From a virus: a DNA stretch of 43,012 bases. Position numbers and translations under genes: made by a program. Positions 15,073 through 22,549 of this stretch are shown here, in pieces. The stretch is from positions 1-43,012 of IMG/VR virus record IMGVR_UViG_3300006484_000018, one strand, 5' to 3'. Position 1 is the stretch's first letter, and each line of letters opens with the position of its first letter. The notes below the pieces were generated by a model. The model was given only the letters and a program-made list of their open reading frames with translations, was not told the DNA's origin and did no database searches.

Positions 15073-15080
15073 GATAAATA
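15073..15080 (+). promoter_or_regulatory. Candidate late promoter box GATAAATA
   Basis: This box lies 49 bases before the start at 15130, with AGGAG shortly before the ATG. Confidence 0.5.
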
Positions 15081-15129
15081 AATGTATCGGGAGATATGTT
15101 TCCCAGCATAAATTTTTAGGAGATAAATT

Positions 15130-15663
15130 ATGGTAACTAAAGTACATGATTCTTACTACGCAGGTCAGTTCCTAACAGGTTCTTTGAACTATTTTGAACT
15201 AGCTACCGGCGATACACTAGTAACAGACGCACAGGCAGTAGCAGTTGCTACTCGTGCAACAGCAGACTTGGATTTGGCAGCACTAGAGTTGGCACAAGCT
15301 GATCTAGACATGGATCCACTAAATCCTGCTCTAATCTTGGCGCGTGATGCAGCTAAAGACACATGGATGATTTCTGATGCGGCAGCAACAGCAGCAGAAG
15401 CAGCAGCAGAAGCAGCACTAAACGACAAATATCGTGAAATCGCACAGATTGCTGGTACCCGAGCAACTGTTGTTATTCTTGGTGAATGGCAGGCAGAAGT
15501 TATTCGCGTAGCTATCGAAAACAACCAGGCTTGGCCAAACCCAGTTCATGCTGAACCATATGGCACACCTGATCCAGCAGAGCATCACGGCATTCTTGAT
15601 CTAGAAGATGCTCTAAATCTTGGTGCGTTCTCTACTTGGGTTGTTACATCTTTCGTATTCTAA
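15130..15663 (+). CDS. Alanine-rich probable virion protein
   Basis: The 177-residue protein starts TKVHDSYYAGQFLTGSL, which lines up with the start of the protein encoded at 15773 (SRVHGSASSCEVVSGNI), so the two may share an N-terminal module. The middle is a long alanine-rich helix (residues about 40-105, with AAATAAEAAAEAALNDK) of possible coiled-coil type. It sits alone between a late promoter and a strong terminator, which suggests high independent expression of a structural protein. No function can be named. Confidence 0.65.
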   Translation: MVTKVHDSYYAGQFLTGSLNYFELATGDTLVTDAQAVAVATRATADLDLAALELAQADLDMDPLNPALILARDAAKDTWMISDAAATAAEAAAEAALNDKYREIAQIAGTRATVVILGEWQAEVIRVAIENNQAWPNPVHAEPYGTPDPAEHHGILDLEDALNLGAFSTWVVTSFVF

Positions 15664-15685
15664 TCCAATACAAATAACAATGTAG

Positions 15686-15714
15686 AAAAGAGGGCAGACT
15701 GCCCTCTTTTTTTT
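15686..15714 (+). terminator. Strong intrinsic terminator
   Basis: AAAAGAGGGCA pairs with TGCCCTCTTTT around a GAC loop, and the run of T continues to 15714. It ends the transcript of the gene at 15130. Confidence 0.92.
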
Positions 15715-15734
15715 GTTGTCTTTTATGTACGTTT

Positions 15735-15742
15735 GATAAATA
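15735..15742 (+). promoter_or_regulatory. Candidate late promoter box GATAAATA
   Basis: This box follows the terminator by about 20 bases and lies 30 bases before the ATG at 15773, which has GGAGA in front. It restarts transcription after the terminator. Confidence 0.55.
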
Positions 15743-15772
15743 TAATATACGCAATCAACTACGGAGAAGAAT

Positions 15773-16168
15773 ATGACATCGAGAGTACACGGATCAGCAT
15801 CTTCTTGTGAAGTAGTATCTGGCAACATCGGATTTTATACGTTATATTTGAAGGACGTTGACATCTTATCAACTGGAAATATTTTAGATATTTCACAGCA
15901 AAATTTTGATGACGTTGTTAATATCATAAATCTTGTGTCGCAACCCATCATAATGAATAATCCTATACCTGTTAATTTAGCAGGAATTGCTCCAACCATT
16001 ACCGGCGCAGGATTTGTATTTAAGTTTGCTACGGAACATAGTAACATATTCGAACGGAATGGAGATAGCACTGCTATATTAAAAGAGGCGTTTTCCGGCA
16101 TCATGATTGATGATGTTCTACTGATTGTTGGCACAAATATTGAATTTTTTATGACGGATTTATTATAA
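15773..16168 (+). CDS. Small probable virion protein
   Basis: The 131-residue protein shares an N-terminal pattern with the preceding protein (T/S-K/R-V-H-D/G-S, then about ten residues, then a glycine). The remainder is beta-rich and hydrophobic (YTLYLKDVDILSTGNIL, IPVNLAGIAPTITGAGFVF). It has its own late promoter and ribosome site (ACGGAGAAG). There is no catalytic motif. A minor structural component is a reasonable inference. Confidence 0.6.
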   Translation: MTSRVHGSASSCEVVSGNIGFYTLYLKDVDILSTGNILDISQQNFDDVVNIINLVSQPIIMNNPIPVNLAGIAPTITGAGFVFKFATEHSNIFERNGDSTAILKEAFSGIMIDDVLLIVGTNIEFFMTDLL

Positions 16169-16181
16169 TAAGGATTTTATC

Positions 16182-16433
16182 ATGGATTTCAGCGAAAGTA
16201 AACTTAATGATTTAGAAGCGGAAGATTTAGGCATTCATGTTGCTCTTTCTAGAGAACGGCATGCAAATTTAGACAATAATTTCAAGAGAGTTGAACAAAG
16301 TATAACAGATGCAACTGATGATATCAAAGCTGATATTGGGGAAATAAGAAAATTATTGCTATGGGCTGCATCTACGTTGTTTGCTACGTTATTGCTTGTT
16401 GTATTGTCTAGTGTGTTTGGGAGAATATTGTAA
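16182..16433 (+). CDS. Tail-anchored coiled-coil membrane protein, holin/XhlA-like candidate
   Basis: This 83-residue protein has a helical, charged N-terminal part (LSRERHANLDNNFKRVEQSI, then ATDDIKADIGEIRKL) and one C-terminal membrane segment, LLWAASTLFATLLLVVLSSVF (about residues 58-78). The layout of amphipathic coiled coil followed by a C-terminal helix is that of XhlA-type haemolysin/holin accessory proteins. It could take part in lysis, or simply anchor something at the membrane. AAGGA precedes the ATG. There is no endolysin gene next to it. Confidence 0.55.
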   Translation: MDFSESKLNDLEAEDLGIHVALSRERHANLDNNFKRVEQSITDATDDIKADIGEIRKLLLWAASTLFATLLLVVLSSVFGRIL

Positions 16434-16434
16434 A

Positions 16435-16719
16435 ATGATATTATCTGAACTATATGAAGCAGAATTTGATCTGGAAGAGGGCAAGATGGTATTTGCTAGA
16501 GCAGGAAATAAAATTGTTCGCAAATTTCGTTGTTCAGCAGGCAGATTAAAGGGCAAAACGGTTTCTAGTCCGACTGCGTGTTTTGGTCCAGTCGATGTTA
16601 AAAAACGATTTACGTTAGCTAGAACAAAAGCGAAAATGGGCAGTCGCATGACACGAAAAGCGCAACGTACAAAGCGAGTTAATCAGGCTTCGCGTAGATT
16701 GAAGGCATTAAATAGATGA
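16435..16719 (+). CDS. Basic phage protein with RKFRCSAGRLKGK motif
   Basis: This 94-residue protein starts at the ATG at 16435; an in-frame extension upstream overlaps the membrane segment of the previous gene. It is very basic. The core, KIVRKFRCSAGRLKGKTVSS, followed by PTACFGPVDVKKR, matches a small family seen in many T4-like phages (a K-F/Y-R-C-x-x-G-x-x-K-G-R-type signature). The C-terminus is a string of arginines and lysines. Nucleic-acid binding is likely, in packaging or in the head interior. Function is not established. Confidence 0.65.
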   Translation: MILSELYEAEFDLEEGKMVFARAGNKIVRKFRCSAGRLKGKTVSSPTACFGPVDVKKRFTLARTKAKMGSRMTRKAQRTKRVNQASRRLKALNR

Positions 16720-17759
16720 ATAGCATGAAGAAACAAATTACAAGAGCGATGTTGGCCGAGAGCAACGAGGAAGATTATGGAACTGCACATAAGTTAGTGC
16801 GTGACATTTCTCCGGAGGTAGAATATAATGACGTAGTTGATCGCGTGACATCGTTAGGATTTTCTGATTATATGAAACTTGATGCCGCACTTAAAGATAA
16901 AGATTCTGGAACAGTGTATGATTTATTGTATTCTAAAAATGAGATTGATGAAAGTTTAGCCGATTTCAATTCGGACGATCCAATGACAAGTAATGTTGTA
17001 ATTCCTGGTTATGGATCAATGACTGTTAGTACACTAATGGCAAATGTCGGTCGCACACTTGATGAGTTAGCAAAAATGCCCGATAATATTGACAAGTATC
17101 GTAAAGTCAACTATGAACTATATCGTAAATATTCTGTTCTGCAAGCAAAACTTGATGCTCTTGTTACAGCATTAGATGATTTACAAGAAATCCGAAAAAA
17201 AGGCGGCACAAGAAGTCGTAATATCCAAGCAGAATCAAATGGTGAAATAGCAGAAGGCAATTTGCCTCCTCATCTTGCTAAGTTCTTTAATAAAGAAGGC
17301 AATCTAAATCCAGACGCAGAAGAACGTGTTCGCAAAGGTCGTGAAGAACGTAGTCGCAAAGGTCGCGAAGAGCGTAAAACCTCATCCTGGAAAGATGTGA
17401 CGCCAAAAGGGTATGGTCCTGATGACGAGCAGATAGATGAATATGGTGGTGCAACATATGGAAAAAGTGGACGATATGATAGAGCAGGCTATCAATCACC
17501 AACTGCTGCCAAAAAAGCAGCCCAAGCACAATCGCCAGATCCGACTCCATACAAGGGTGCTTCAAATCCAAAAACGCCTAGTTCTACAAGGTCTACTACT
17601 ATGGGACCTGGTAAAACATCACAACACAAGGATGATAAATCGGCAGCGGCAGCACAACAAGATGCTGATATGGACAGAGAAGAGTTAAAACGATTGGCGG
17701 GCATAACACATATCAATCAAGCGACTACACAATCAATAGCGAGACAAAATAAACGATGA
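16716..17759 (+). CDS. Large polar phage protein ending in an LAGI motif
   Basis: The 347-residue protein starts in an ATGA overlap with the previous stop. Residues 1-170 are helical with possible coiled coil. Residues 200-320 are low-complexity and highly charged (RKGREERSRKGREER, then proline-, serine- and alanine-rich runs). It ends with DREELKRLAGITHI. The disordered region with duplicated RKGREER units looks like a linker or scaffold segment. A virion or scaffolding role is inferred from the neighbours. It overlaps the next gene by four bases. Confidence 0.6.
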   Translation: MNSMKKQITRAMLAESNEEDYGTAHKLVRDISPEVEYNDVVDRVTSLGFSDYMKLDAALKDKDSGTVYDLLYSKNEIDESLADFNSDDPMTSNVVIPGYGSMTVSTLMANVGRTLDELAKMPDNIDKYRKVNYELYRKYSVLQAKLDALVTALDDLQEIRKKGGTRSRNIQAESNGEIAEGNLPPHLAKFFNKEGNLNPDAEERVRKGREERSRKGREERKTSSWKDVTPKGYGPDDEQIDEYGGATYGKSGRYDRAGYQSPTAAKKAAQAQSPDPTPYKGASNPKTPSSTRSTTMGPGKTSQHKDDKSAAAAQQDADMDREELKRLAGITHINQATTQSIARQNKR

Positions 17760-17953
17760 ATATCCGTGAGATTCTAGGAGGCATATATACTATGGTATCA
17801 GAAGATGAAAATCTTTTGATTGTCACCTATTTTTCTAATGAGGATTCAGTTGTCAAGAGCAACGAATTGACTGACAATGAAATGGTGATAGCAGAGGATC
17901 TTGTGCGTAAAGGATTGTTATTGCCGCACGAAAATGGATTTCGGTTATTATAA
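17756..17953 (+). CDS. Small uncharacterised protein
   Basis: This 65-residue protein starts in an ATGA overlap with the previous stop. MNIREILGGIYTMVSEDENL is followed by an acidic stretch and ends GLLLPHENGFRLL. The compact size and a possible winged-helix-like ending (DLVRKGLLLPHENGFRL) suggest a small regulatory or structural protein, but nothing certain can be said. GGAGG for the next gene lies right after its stop. Confidence 0.55.
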   Translation: MNIREILGGIYTMVSEDENLLIVTYFSNEDSVVKSNELTDNEMVIAEDLVRKGLLLPHENGFRLL

Positions 17954-17965
17954 TGGAGGAATACA

Positions 17966-18586
17966 ATGAAATCACCGTCAAGAAATGATGTAACCGCAAT
18001 GGCTGATATTATGAAGGCGTTGAATGGTGATACTACTGCTATCAAAAAAACAGCGACATCAGGATCAGTCGATAGCCATGCAGGTATGAGTAATAAACAA
18101 CAAGAAACAGCAGCGATGCTAAAGATTATGAATGCTATGAACAATGTTGACGCTGTTTCTGAGAATGTCGCTGAAGCATTGTATGAATCCTCTAAAACGC
18201 GTACGGGCTTTAAGATTGGTGCGTATGAAATATCGAAAAACGACAGCAACTTATATGATGTAGTTGACATAAGGCTGAAGGAGACGTTGTTCGAGGATAT
18301 CAAGTTGAAAGAATCTGCTAGTGTTATTGCTGTGCATTTGAATGAAGGCAAGAAAATAAATTCGCCAGAAATCACAAAGATTATTTCAACAAACGCAATA
18401 TTTGAGACATATTATTATGATGCTATGAAGCACAAAAACGCCCATCGGCTGGCAAAAGGCAAACAAGATCGTCGCAAAATGAATATCGCTGAGGATCGGT
18501 TTAGCAGAGCAAAAAACGAAGCTATGACAGCAAAGTCTTCCATAAAATTGTTATATGAAGCAGCAATGAAACAACAGAAAATATAA
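17966..18586 (+). CDS. Probable virion or assembly protein
   Basis: The 206-residue protein starts after GGAGG. The N-terminus (SPSRNDVTAMADIMKALNGD) and a repeat-like second copy (ETAAMLKIMNAMNNVD) look like paired helices. The C-terminal half has a compact alpha-beta part (TGFKIGAYEISKNDSNLYDV), then a basic helix region with many Ala, Lys and Arg. T4-like phages carry similar proteins near capsid genes. No catalytic residues are evident. Confidence 0.6.
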   Translation: MKSPSRNDVTAMADIMKALNGDTTAIKKTATSGSVDSHAGMSNKQQETAAMLKIMNAMNNVDAVSENVAEALYESSKTRTGFKIGAYEISKNDSNLYDVVDIRLKETLFEDIKLKESASVIAVHLNEGKKINSPEITKIISTNAIFETYYYDAMKHKNAHRLAKGKQDRRKMNIAEDRFSRAKNEAMTAKSSIKLLYEAAMKQQKI

Positions 18587-18592
18587 ACAAAT

Positions 18593-18600
18593 GATAAATA
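18593..18600 (+). promoter_or_regulatory. Candidate late promoter box GATAAATA
   Basis: This box begins seven bases after the previous stop and lies 33 bases before the ATG at 18634, with AGGAAG in between. Confidence 0.5.
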
Positions 18601-18633
18601 TGAATATAAACTACAACTAGGAAGTTTGATAAC

Positions 18634-19416
18634 ATGAAAAATAGACTTTTTGAAACAGATGACGCCGTTATTGTCAAAAACCTAAACAGATATCTTAAAG
18701 AAAACTTTGGATATAAAGTTTCGGGCGATCTATCTTCTTTGCGTCAGGCAAAGCGAGCATTGGTTGAAAAGAAACGAGGTATGGTATCAAATATGCGTGA
18801 TCCCAACTACACAGAGATTGTCGTAATGCTAGAAAGCATTAAGAAGATTGTAAAGATCAAGATGGACGAAGGTTGTGGCAAACGTCATACAACAACAGAA
18901 AAAGCACCCGTCGTCCAACAACCGAAAAATAAATGGGGCAACTCATTTGAGGGGCAACAGGAGTATAAAATGAATACGAAGCAACTTTCAGAGAAACTAA
19001 CAGCAGAACTTAACCTTTTACTTGAGGGTGACGCAGCAGAAGCAGAAGTAACAATGGCAGCACGTGGTATCGTTGATGAACTACAGGACATTATTGAAAA
19101 GTTGGGCAAAATACAAAATGATCAACTGGGACCACTAGGTGACGAAATGGCTTTTACACATGGCACTGATGAAGCCAACCAATTCAAGCAAACAAGTATG
19201 TCATCAATTGATGGTCTTTTGCAATCTGCTAGAACTACAAAAGATGAAATGAACAACGCATTGTTAACATTATCTGGTCAAGCACCGACAGTAGATATGG
19301 ACGACGATATGGAAATTGGCACAGGCGACATGGAAGCAGACATGAAAGCAGACGTGGAGTTAGATATAGAAGACGAAATGTCACCCGCCCCGACAATGGG
19401 TAGAGAAAAGAGATAA
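18634..19416 (+). CDS. Probable virion or scaffold-type protein with acidic tail
   Basis: The 260-residue protein has a helical N-terminal region, then a charged linker (KKIVKIKMDEGCGKRH). A well-formed block follows from about residue 140: AARGIVDELQDIIEKLGKIQ, then NDQLGPLGDEMAF and GTDEANQFKQTS. I recall that block from conserved hypothetical proteins of T4-like marine phages. The last 40 residues are strongly acidic and methionine-rich (DMDDDMEIGTGDMEADM), like prohead core or scaffold tails. A late promoter precedes it. The scaffold idea is inference. Confidence 0.6.
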   Translation: MKNRLFETDDAVIVKNLNRYLKENFGYKVSGDLSSLRQAKRALVEKKRGMVSNMRDPNYTEIVVMLESIKKIVKIKMDEGCGKRHTTTEKAPVVQQPKNKWGNSFEGQQEYKMNTKQLSEKLTAELNLLLEGDAAEAEVTMAARGIVDELQDIIEKLGKIQNDQLGPLGDEMAFTHGTDEANQFKQTSMSSIDGLLQSARTTKDEMNNALLTLSGQAPTVDMDDDMEIGTGDMEADMKADVELDIEDEMSPAPTMGREKR

Positions 19417-19420
19417 TCTT

Positions 19421-19756
19421 GTGCGATATTCTGAACTAACAAATGAAGCGGCTGTAGATTCTCGTTCTATTGAGACGGACATAACGCATTACCTTCTTCG
19501 GGCTAAGGCAAAAGGAATGACTTCTGTGCCAACTGCAATTATTGTGAATGACTTAAATGGAATGACGACATACGATGGAATTTCTACGTCTACTGTTGTG
19601 AATATTTTGAAGAATAAATCAAAGTTTCCGTTTGTTGTTAATGTGTCTATTGAAAATATCGATCTGTCTATTGTTGCTTCAAATAATAAAACTGCACAGA
19701 CAAACAGAAATACCGTTAGAAATTTAGCAAAATCTGCTACTAAAAAAAGGATGTAA
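19421..19756 (+). CDS. Small phage protein, GTG start
   Basis: This 111-residue protein begins with GTG at 19421, four bases after the previous stop. The start MRYSELTNEA is typical of a family in T4-like phages that contains a winged-helix-like core (THYLLRAKAKGMTSVPTAII, then ISTSTVVNILKNKSKFPFVV). It ends in a basic tail. A DNA-binding or structural role is conceivable. There is no clear ribosome site, so it may be translated by coupling. Confidence 0.6.
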   Translation: MRYSELTNEAAVDSRSIETDITHYLLRAKAKGMTSVPTAIIVNDLNGMTTYDGISTSTVVNILKNKSKFPFVVNVSIENIDLSIVASNNKTAQTNRNTVRNLAKSATKKRM

Positions 19757-19760
19757 TGAT

Positions 19761-20225
19761 ATGCCACTGATCGTGCAGGGAGAAACAAAGATTATCAGTA
19801 AAAGCAAAATGAACGAGTTAGCTAACAAATTGGCTACTGAAAAAGACTCGGGAATTGATCAGTTGTCACCAGACAAAAAAGCAATACGGGAAGAAGTAAA
19901 ATCTGCAAAGCGGCACAGAGAGTTTATGGACAGAGTTCGTGCAAATGAAGAACTCAATGAGACAAAACGCAACGCGATTGCGCATGCAGAATCCGTATCT
20001 GAGTTGGTAGTTGATTCTAAGCCAGTAGCGACTGTTATAGAACCAGCAATCGTTAATGTGATAGTATCAGAAGAAGCGATAGTAGAAACATCAGTGAAAC
20101 TGCCGGATTTTGACAGTATGACAAAATCGCAGATTGGTATTTGGTCAGAAGAGCATATAGGTTTAACTCTTGATCTTCGTAAAACAAAGTACGATCTTAT
20201 TGATGAAATCAAAAATGCTTCTTGA
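19761..20225 (+). CDS. Protein with C-terminal HeH/SAP-like domain
   Basis: The 154-residue protein has a charged helical N-terminus and a valine/glutamate-rich middle. It ends in a motif like the HeH/LEM/SAP helix-extended-helix fold, IWSEEHIGLTLDLRKTKYDL followed by IDEIKN. Such domains bind DNA or RNA in several phage and bacterial proteins. AAGG lies before the ATG at 19761. It is in the virion-type block but could be a nucleic-acid-binding accessory protein. Confidence 0.55.
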   Translation: MPLIVQGETKIISKSKMNELANKLATEKDSGIDQLSPDKKAIREEVKSAKRHREFMDRVRANEELNETKRNAIAHAESVSELVVDSKPVATVIEPAIVNVIVSEEAIVETSVKLPDFDSMTKSQIGIWSEEHIGLTLDLRKTKYDLIDEIKNAS

Positions 20226-20250
20226 CTTTTGATGCATAATGTAGTATATT
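20222..20250 (+). promoter_or_regulatory. Promoter for the RecB/Cas4-like nuclease, probably leaderless
   Basis: TTGACT (20222-20227) and TATATT (20245-20250) are 17 bases apart. The ATG at 20257 is six bases past the -10 box, without a ribosome site. The promoter overlaps the last codon of the preceding gene. Confidence 0.65.
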
Positions 20251-20256
20251 ATAAAT

Positions 20257-20943
20257 ATGCTATTAACAGAAAAATACAAATATAACCCTCTGGCCCGAGT
20301 GAATGTTGAAGGAAAACGTCACTACAGGGCAGAGGGTAATCCTTTGCCTAGTGTTACAACAATACTTAGTGCGTTGAAGGATCAATCAGGATTAGATGAA
20401 TGGCGTAATCGCATAGGTCATAAAGAAGCAAATGAAATTATGAATATTGCTGCCAGTATAGGCACATCAGTTCATTCATTTATTGAATATTACATTCTTG
20501 ATGAGAACAGAGAAATCAAAAATAACTATATCAACAAGATAGGCAAGAAGTTATCCGATATCGTCATCGAAAAAGGATTATGTAATATTGATGAAGTATG
20601 GGGAACTGAGATTCCTCTATATAATCCAGGATTGTATGCAGGCACTGCAGATTGCGTTGGTGTATGGAAAGGCAAGCATACTATCATTGATTTTAAAACA
20701 TCTCGCAAAGCAAAAAAAGAAGAATGGATTGAGGATTATTTCATTCAAGGATGTCTGTATGCGCTTGCCCACAATGAAGTATACAAAACAAGTATCAGAA
20801 CTGTAGTTATTATGATGATTGGTTGGGATGGCGACAATGAAGGCAACTATCAAGAGTTTGTTATTGACGGTCTTGAGTTTGATCGATATGCAATAATGGC
20901 ATCTAGAAAAGTGGCTGAATACTATGATAGAATACTTATTTGA
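20257..20943 (+). CDS. RecB/Cas4-like PD-(D/E)XK exonuclease
   Basis: The 228-residue protein has the RecB-family nuclease motifs in order: His73 in GTSVHSFIE, Glu118 in WGTEIPLY, Asp132 in YAGTADCVG, Asp145-x-Lys147 in TIIDFKTSRK, and Gln164-x-x-x-Tyr168 in FIQGCLYAL. All metal-binding residues are in place, so it should be an active single-strand exonuclease of the type used in phage recombination or host-DNA degradation. It has its own promoter inside a block of late-type genes, which suggests a different expression time. The next gene follows after a candidate late promoter. Confidence 0.85.
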   Translation: MLLTEKYKYNPLARVNVEGKRHYRAEGNPLPSVTTILSALKDQSGLDEWRNRIGHKEANEIMNIAASIGTSVHSFIEYYILDENREIKNNYINKIGKKLSDIVIEKGLCNIDEVWGTEIPLYNPGLYAGTADCVGVWKGKHTIIDFKTSRKAKKEEWIEDYFIQGCLYALAHNEVYKTSIRTVVIMMIGWDGDNEGNYQEFVIDGLEFDRYAIMASRKVAEYYDRILI

Positions 20944-20946
20944 AAT

Positions 20947-20954
20947 GATAAATA
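20947..20954 (+). promoter_or_regulatory. Candidate late promoter box GATAAATA with overlapping hairpin
   Basis: The predicted start is near 20960. AAGTAACT (20956-20963) can pair with AGTTACTT (20973-20980), which covers part of the GGAG site for the gene at 20984. A transcript starting at the box would lose part of the 5' arm. Confidence 0.5.
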
Positions 20955-20983
20955 CAAGTAACTACTTTTAGGAGTTACTTGAT

Positions 20984-21766
20984 ATGTCCATCGAATATGT
21001 AAAAATATTATTGCGTCAAGGATTGCGCACAGAAATAAACGAAGATTTGTTAGAAGTGGGCGAACCGGGATTTGCCTACGATACAAATCAGTTGTACATC
21101 GGCACTGATGATGCGTTGAATGAACTTGTGTTTGATCCGTTTGCCAATGCTCACGCTGTTATTCAGACTTGGTTAGATAGTGTGGAAAATCCAGAACCTG
21201 GACTTATGGTTGACGAAGATTTGATTGTTCGTAATGTAACGGACGTTGATGCTATTTTGGCAGCAATGGCATCAAGTATTTTGTTTCCTGCTGGAGCATA
21301 TGCAAGGGCAAGACGCAATGTTGAGGTTGTAACTGAAAACAGCTTCAATCAGATGTTTGCCGATCAACATTTATCTGTATTTGATCCTACGAGTGGGTTG
21401 CGTTCTAGTTTATTTCACAAGGAGTTATTGAATACATCTGGCACATTTTTGCGCTATAATAAAAATATATGCACATCGTTTTTTATTGAATATTCGTTGA
21501 AACAAACCAACGGCGTGATAACGTATGTTCGTGTTGGCGATATCAAAGTCATTAATGGCGTGCCGCAGGGAATAGCACAATGTAAGTTAACAGACGATAA
21601 TACTGAAATTTGGCAAGATGATGGTGATTTACTGGAAGAATCAAATGAATTTTCAAATATAGAATTTTCTGCCCAACTTGATGCTGATTACGTAAATATA
21701 TTATATACTCAAAATGCAGGATTTATAACTAATATTTCATACACAGTAAAACGGTGGTCAATGTAA
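20984..21766 (+). CDS. Tail-fibre or neck-type structural protein
   Basis: The 260-residue protein begins with ILLRQGLRTEINEDLL, then VGEPGFAYDTNQLYIGT. This is the R-x-G-T-x-x-E, L-x-x-G-E-P-G-F, D-x-x-x-L-x-I-G pattern of N-terminal domains in many phage fibres and tropism determinants, which attach the fibre to the tail. The C-terminal half is beta-rich (YVRVGDIKVINGVPQG, DADYVNILYTQNAGF). A late promoter and GGAG precede it. No receptor-binding specificity can be inferred. Confidence 0.65.
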   Translation: MSIEYVKILLRQGLRTEINEDLLEVGEPGFAYDTNQLYIGTDDALNELVFDPFANAHAVIQTWLDSVENPEPGLMVDEDLIVRNVTDVDAILAAMASSILFPAGAYARARRNVEVVTENSFNQMFADQHLSVFDPTSGLRSSLFHKELLNTSGTFLRYNKNICTSFFIEYSLKQTNGVITYVRVGDIKVINGVPQGIAQCKLTDDNTEIWQDDGDLLEESNEFSNIEFSAQLDADYVNILYTQNAGFITNISYTVKRWSM

Positions 21767-21770
21767 TACG

Positions 21771-22211
21771 ATGAATAATAATGCTTCTAAGCTATTTGAA
21801 TGGCGTGAGTTACGAAAAAATCTAGAAACACATTTTTCAGAAGGAAATCTACAAACTATAATAACTTGGTGGCAATCGTTCAAATTTAGGGCAAATGGTT
21901 TTGATTACGACAATATAAAAACGTGGCCGAATGTGTGGGAGTTAATACAGGACGGATATTATACTACGAGCAGTATCGGGCTTGGTTGTTTCTATACTAT
22001 TACGCTTGCTTATCCTGACAAAGACATAGAACTTTGGTTGATACACGATTTGTTATATTCTGAAATATACTTGGTTTGTTATATAGATGGATACATACTG
22101 AATAGATTGAGTGGCAAACTTGAAAAATATGAAGATGTTAGTCAGGATATAAATATATTAGAAAAACACAAAGCAGAATATATTATAGATGCTTTAAAAT
22201 TTAAGGAGTAA
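21771..22211 (+). CDS. Uncharacterised phage protein
   Basis: This 146-residue protein begins five bases after the previous stop. It contains IITWWQSFKFRANGFDYDNI followed by TWPNVWELIQDGYYTTSSIG, a tryptophan-rich pattern I recall from conserved T4-like phage proteins of unknown role next to baseplate genes. It is neither a membrane protein nor clearly enzymatic. Ribosome site is not obvious; coupling to the upstream gene is likely. Confidence 0.6.
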   Translation: MNNNASKLFEWRELRKNLETHFSEGNLQTIITWWQSFKFRANGFDYDNIKTWPNVWELIQDGYYTTSSIGLGCFYTITLAYPDKDIELWLIHDLLYSEIYLVCYIDGYILNRLSGKLEKYEDVSQDINILEKHKAEYIIDALKFKE

Positions 22212-22214
22212 CAC

Positions 22215-22268
22215 ATGTTAGTTGAAAAAACATTTGAATCTGGCGATATAGGCACACTGGGAGAATAA
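22215..22268 (+). CDS. 17-codon open frame behind a strong ribosome site
   Basis: AAGGAG (22203-22208) sits six bases before the ATG at 22215, and the frame encodes MLVEKTFESGDIGTLGE. Its last codons contain the GGGAG site for the PAAR gene at 22271. It may be a leader peptide that couples translation, a true micro-protein, or a remnant. Confidence 0.35.
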   Translation: MLVEKTFESGDIGTLGE

Positions 22269-22270
22269 AT

Positions 22271-22546
22271 ATGGGTAAACCAGTAGCAGCCCGCATAGTA
22301 TCAAGAACATCGCACGATGGATACGCATTTGAGGGCGCATCTAAGACAAAAATGGGACCAACTCGTATGGGAGCACATCGGATTGGTGATGGTGCTATAT
22401 GTCCATTGCATGGTCCTATTCGATTAATGACTGGAGTAAGTAATGTTATCATAGAAGGAAAACCGGTAGGAACAATTGATAGTATCTATAGACCCGTGTG
22501 TTTGGCAAAAGTTACTACCGGAGTTAACAATATAATAGTAGGTTAA
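22271..22546 (+). CDS. PAAR-domain baseplate spike-tip protein
   Basis: The 91-residue protein is a single PAAR domain. It starts GKPVAARIVSRTSHDG with a histidine early on, and has CPLHGPIRLMTG in the middle and glycine-rich turns ending GVNNIIVG. PAAR proteins form a sharp zinc-bound cone that caps the tail spike (gp5.4 in T4) and pierces the outer membrane. Length matches a stand-alone tip. It is followed by a 719-residue structural-type gene. GGGAG precedes the ATG. Confidence 0.85.
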   Translation: MGKPVAARIVSRTSHDGYAFEGASKTKMGPTRMGAHRIGDGAICPLHGPIRLMTGVSNVIIEGKPVGTIDSIYRPVCLAKVTTGVNNIIVG

Positions 22547-22549
22547 AAA

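Noticed and set aside
15189-15524. Minus-strand frame opposite the alanine-rich gene
   Set aside because: It is a composition shadow of alanine codons; the plus strand has the promoter, ribosome site and terminator.
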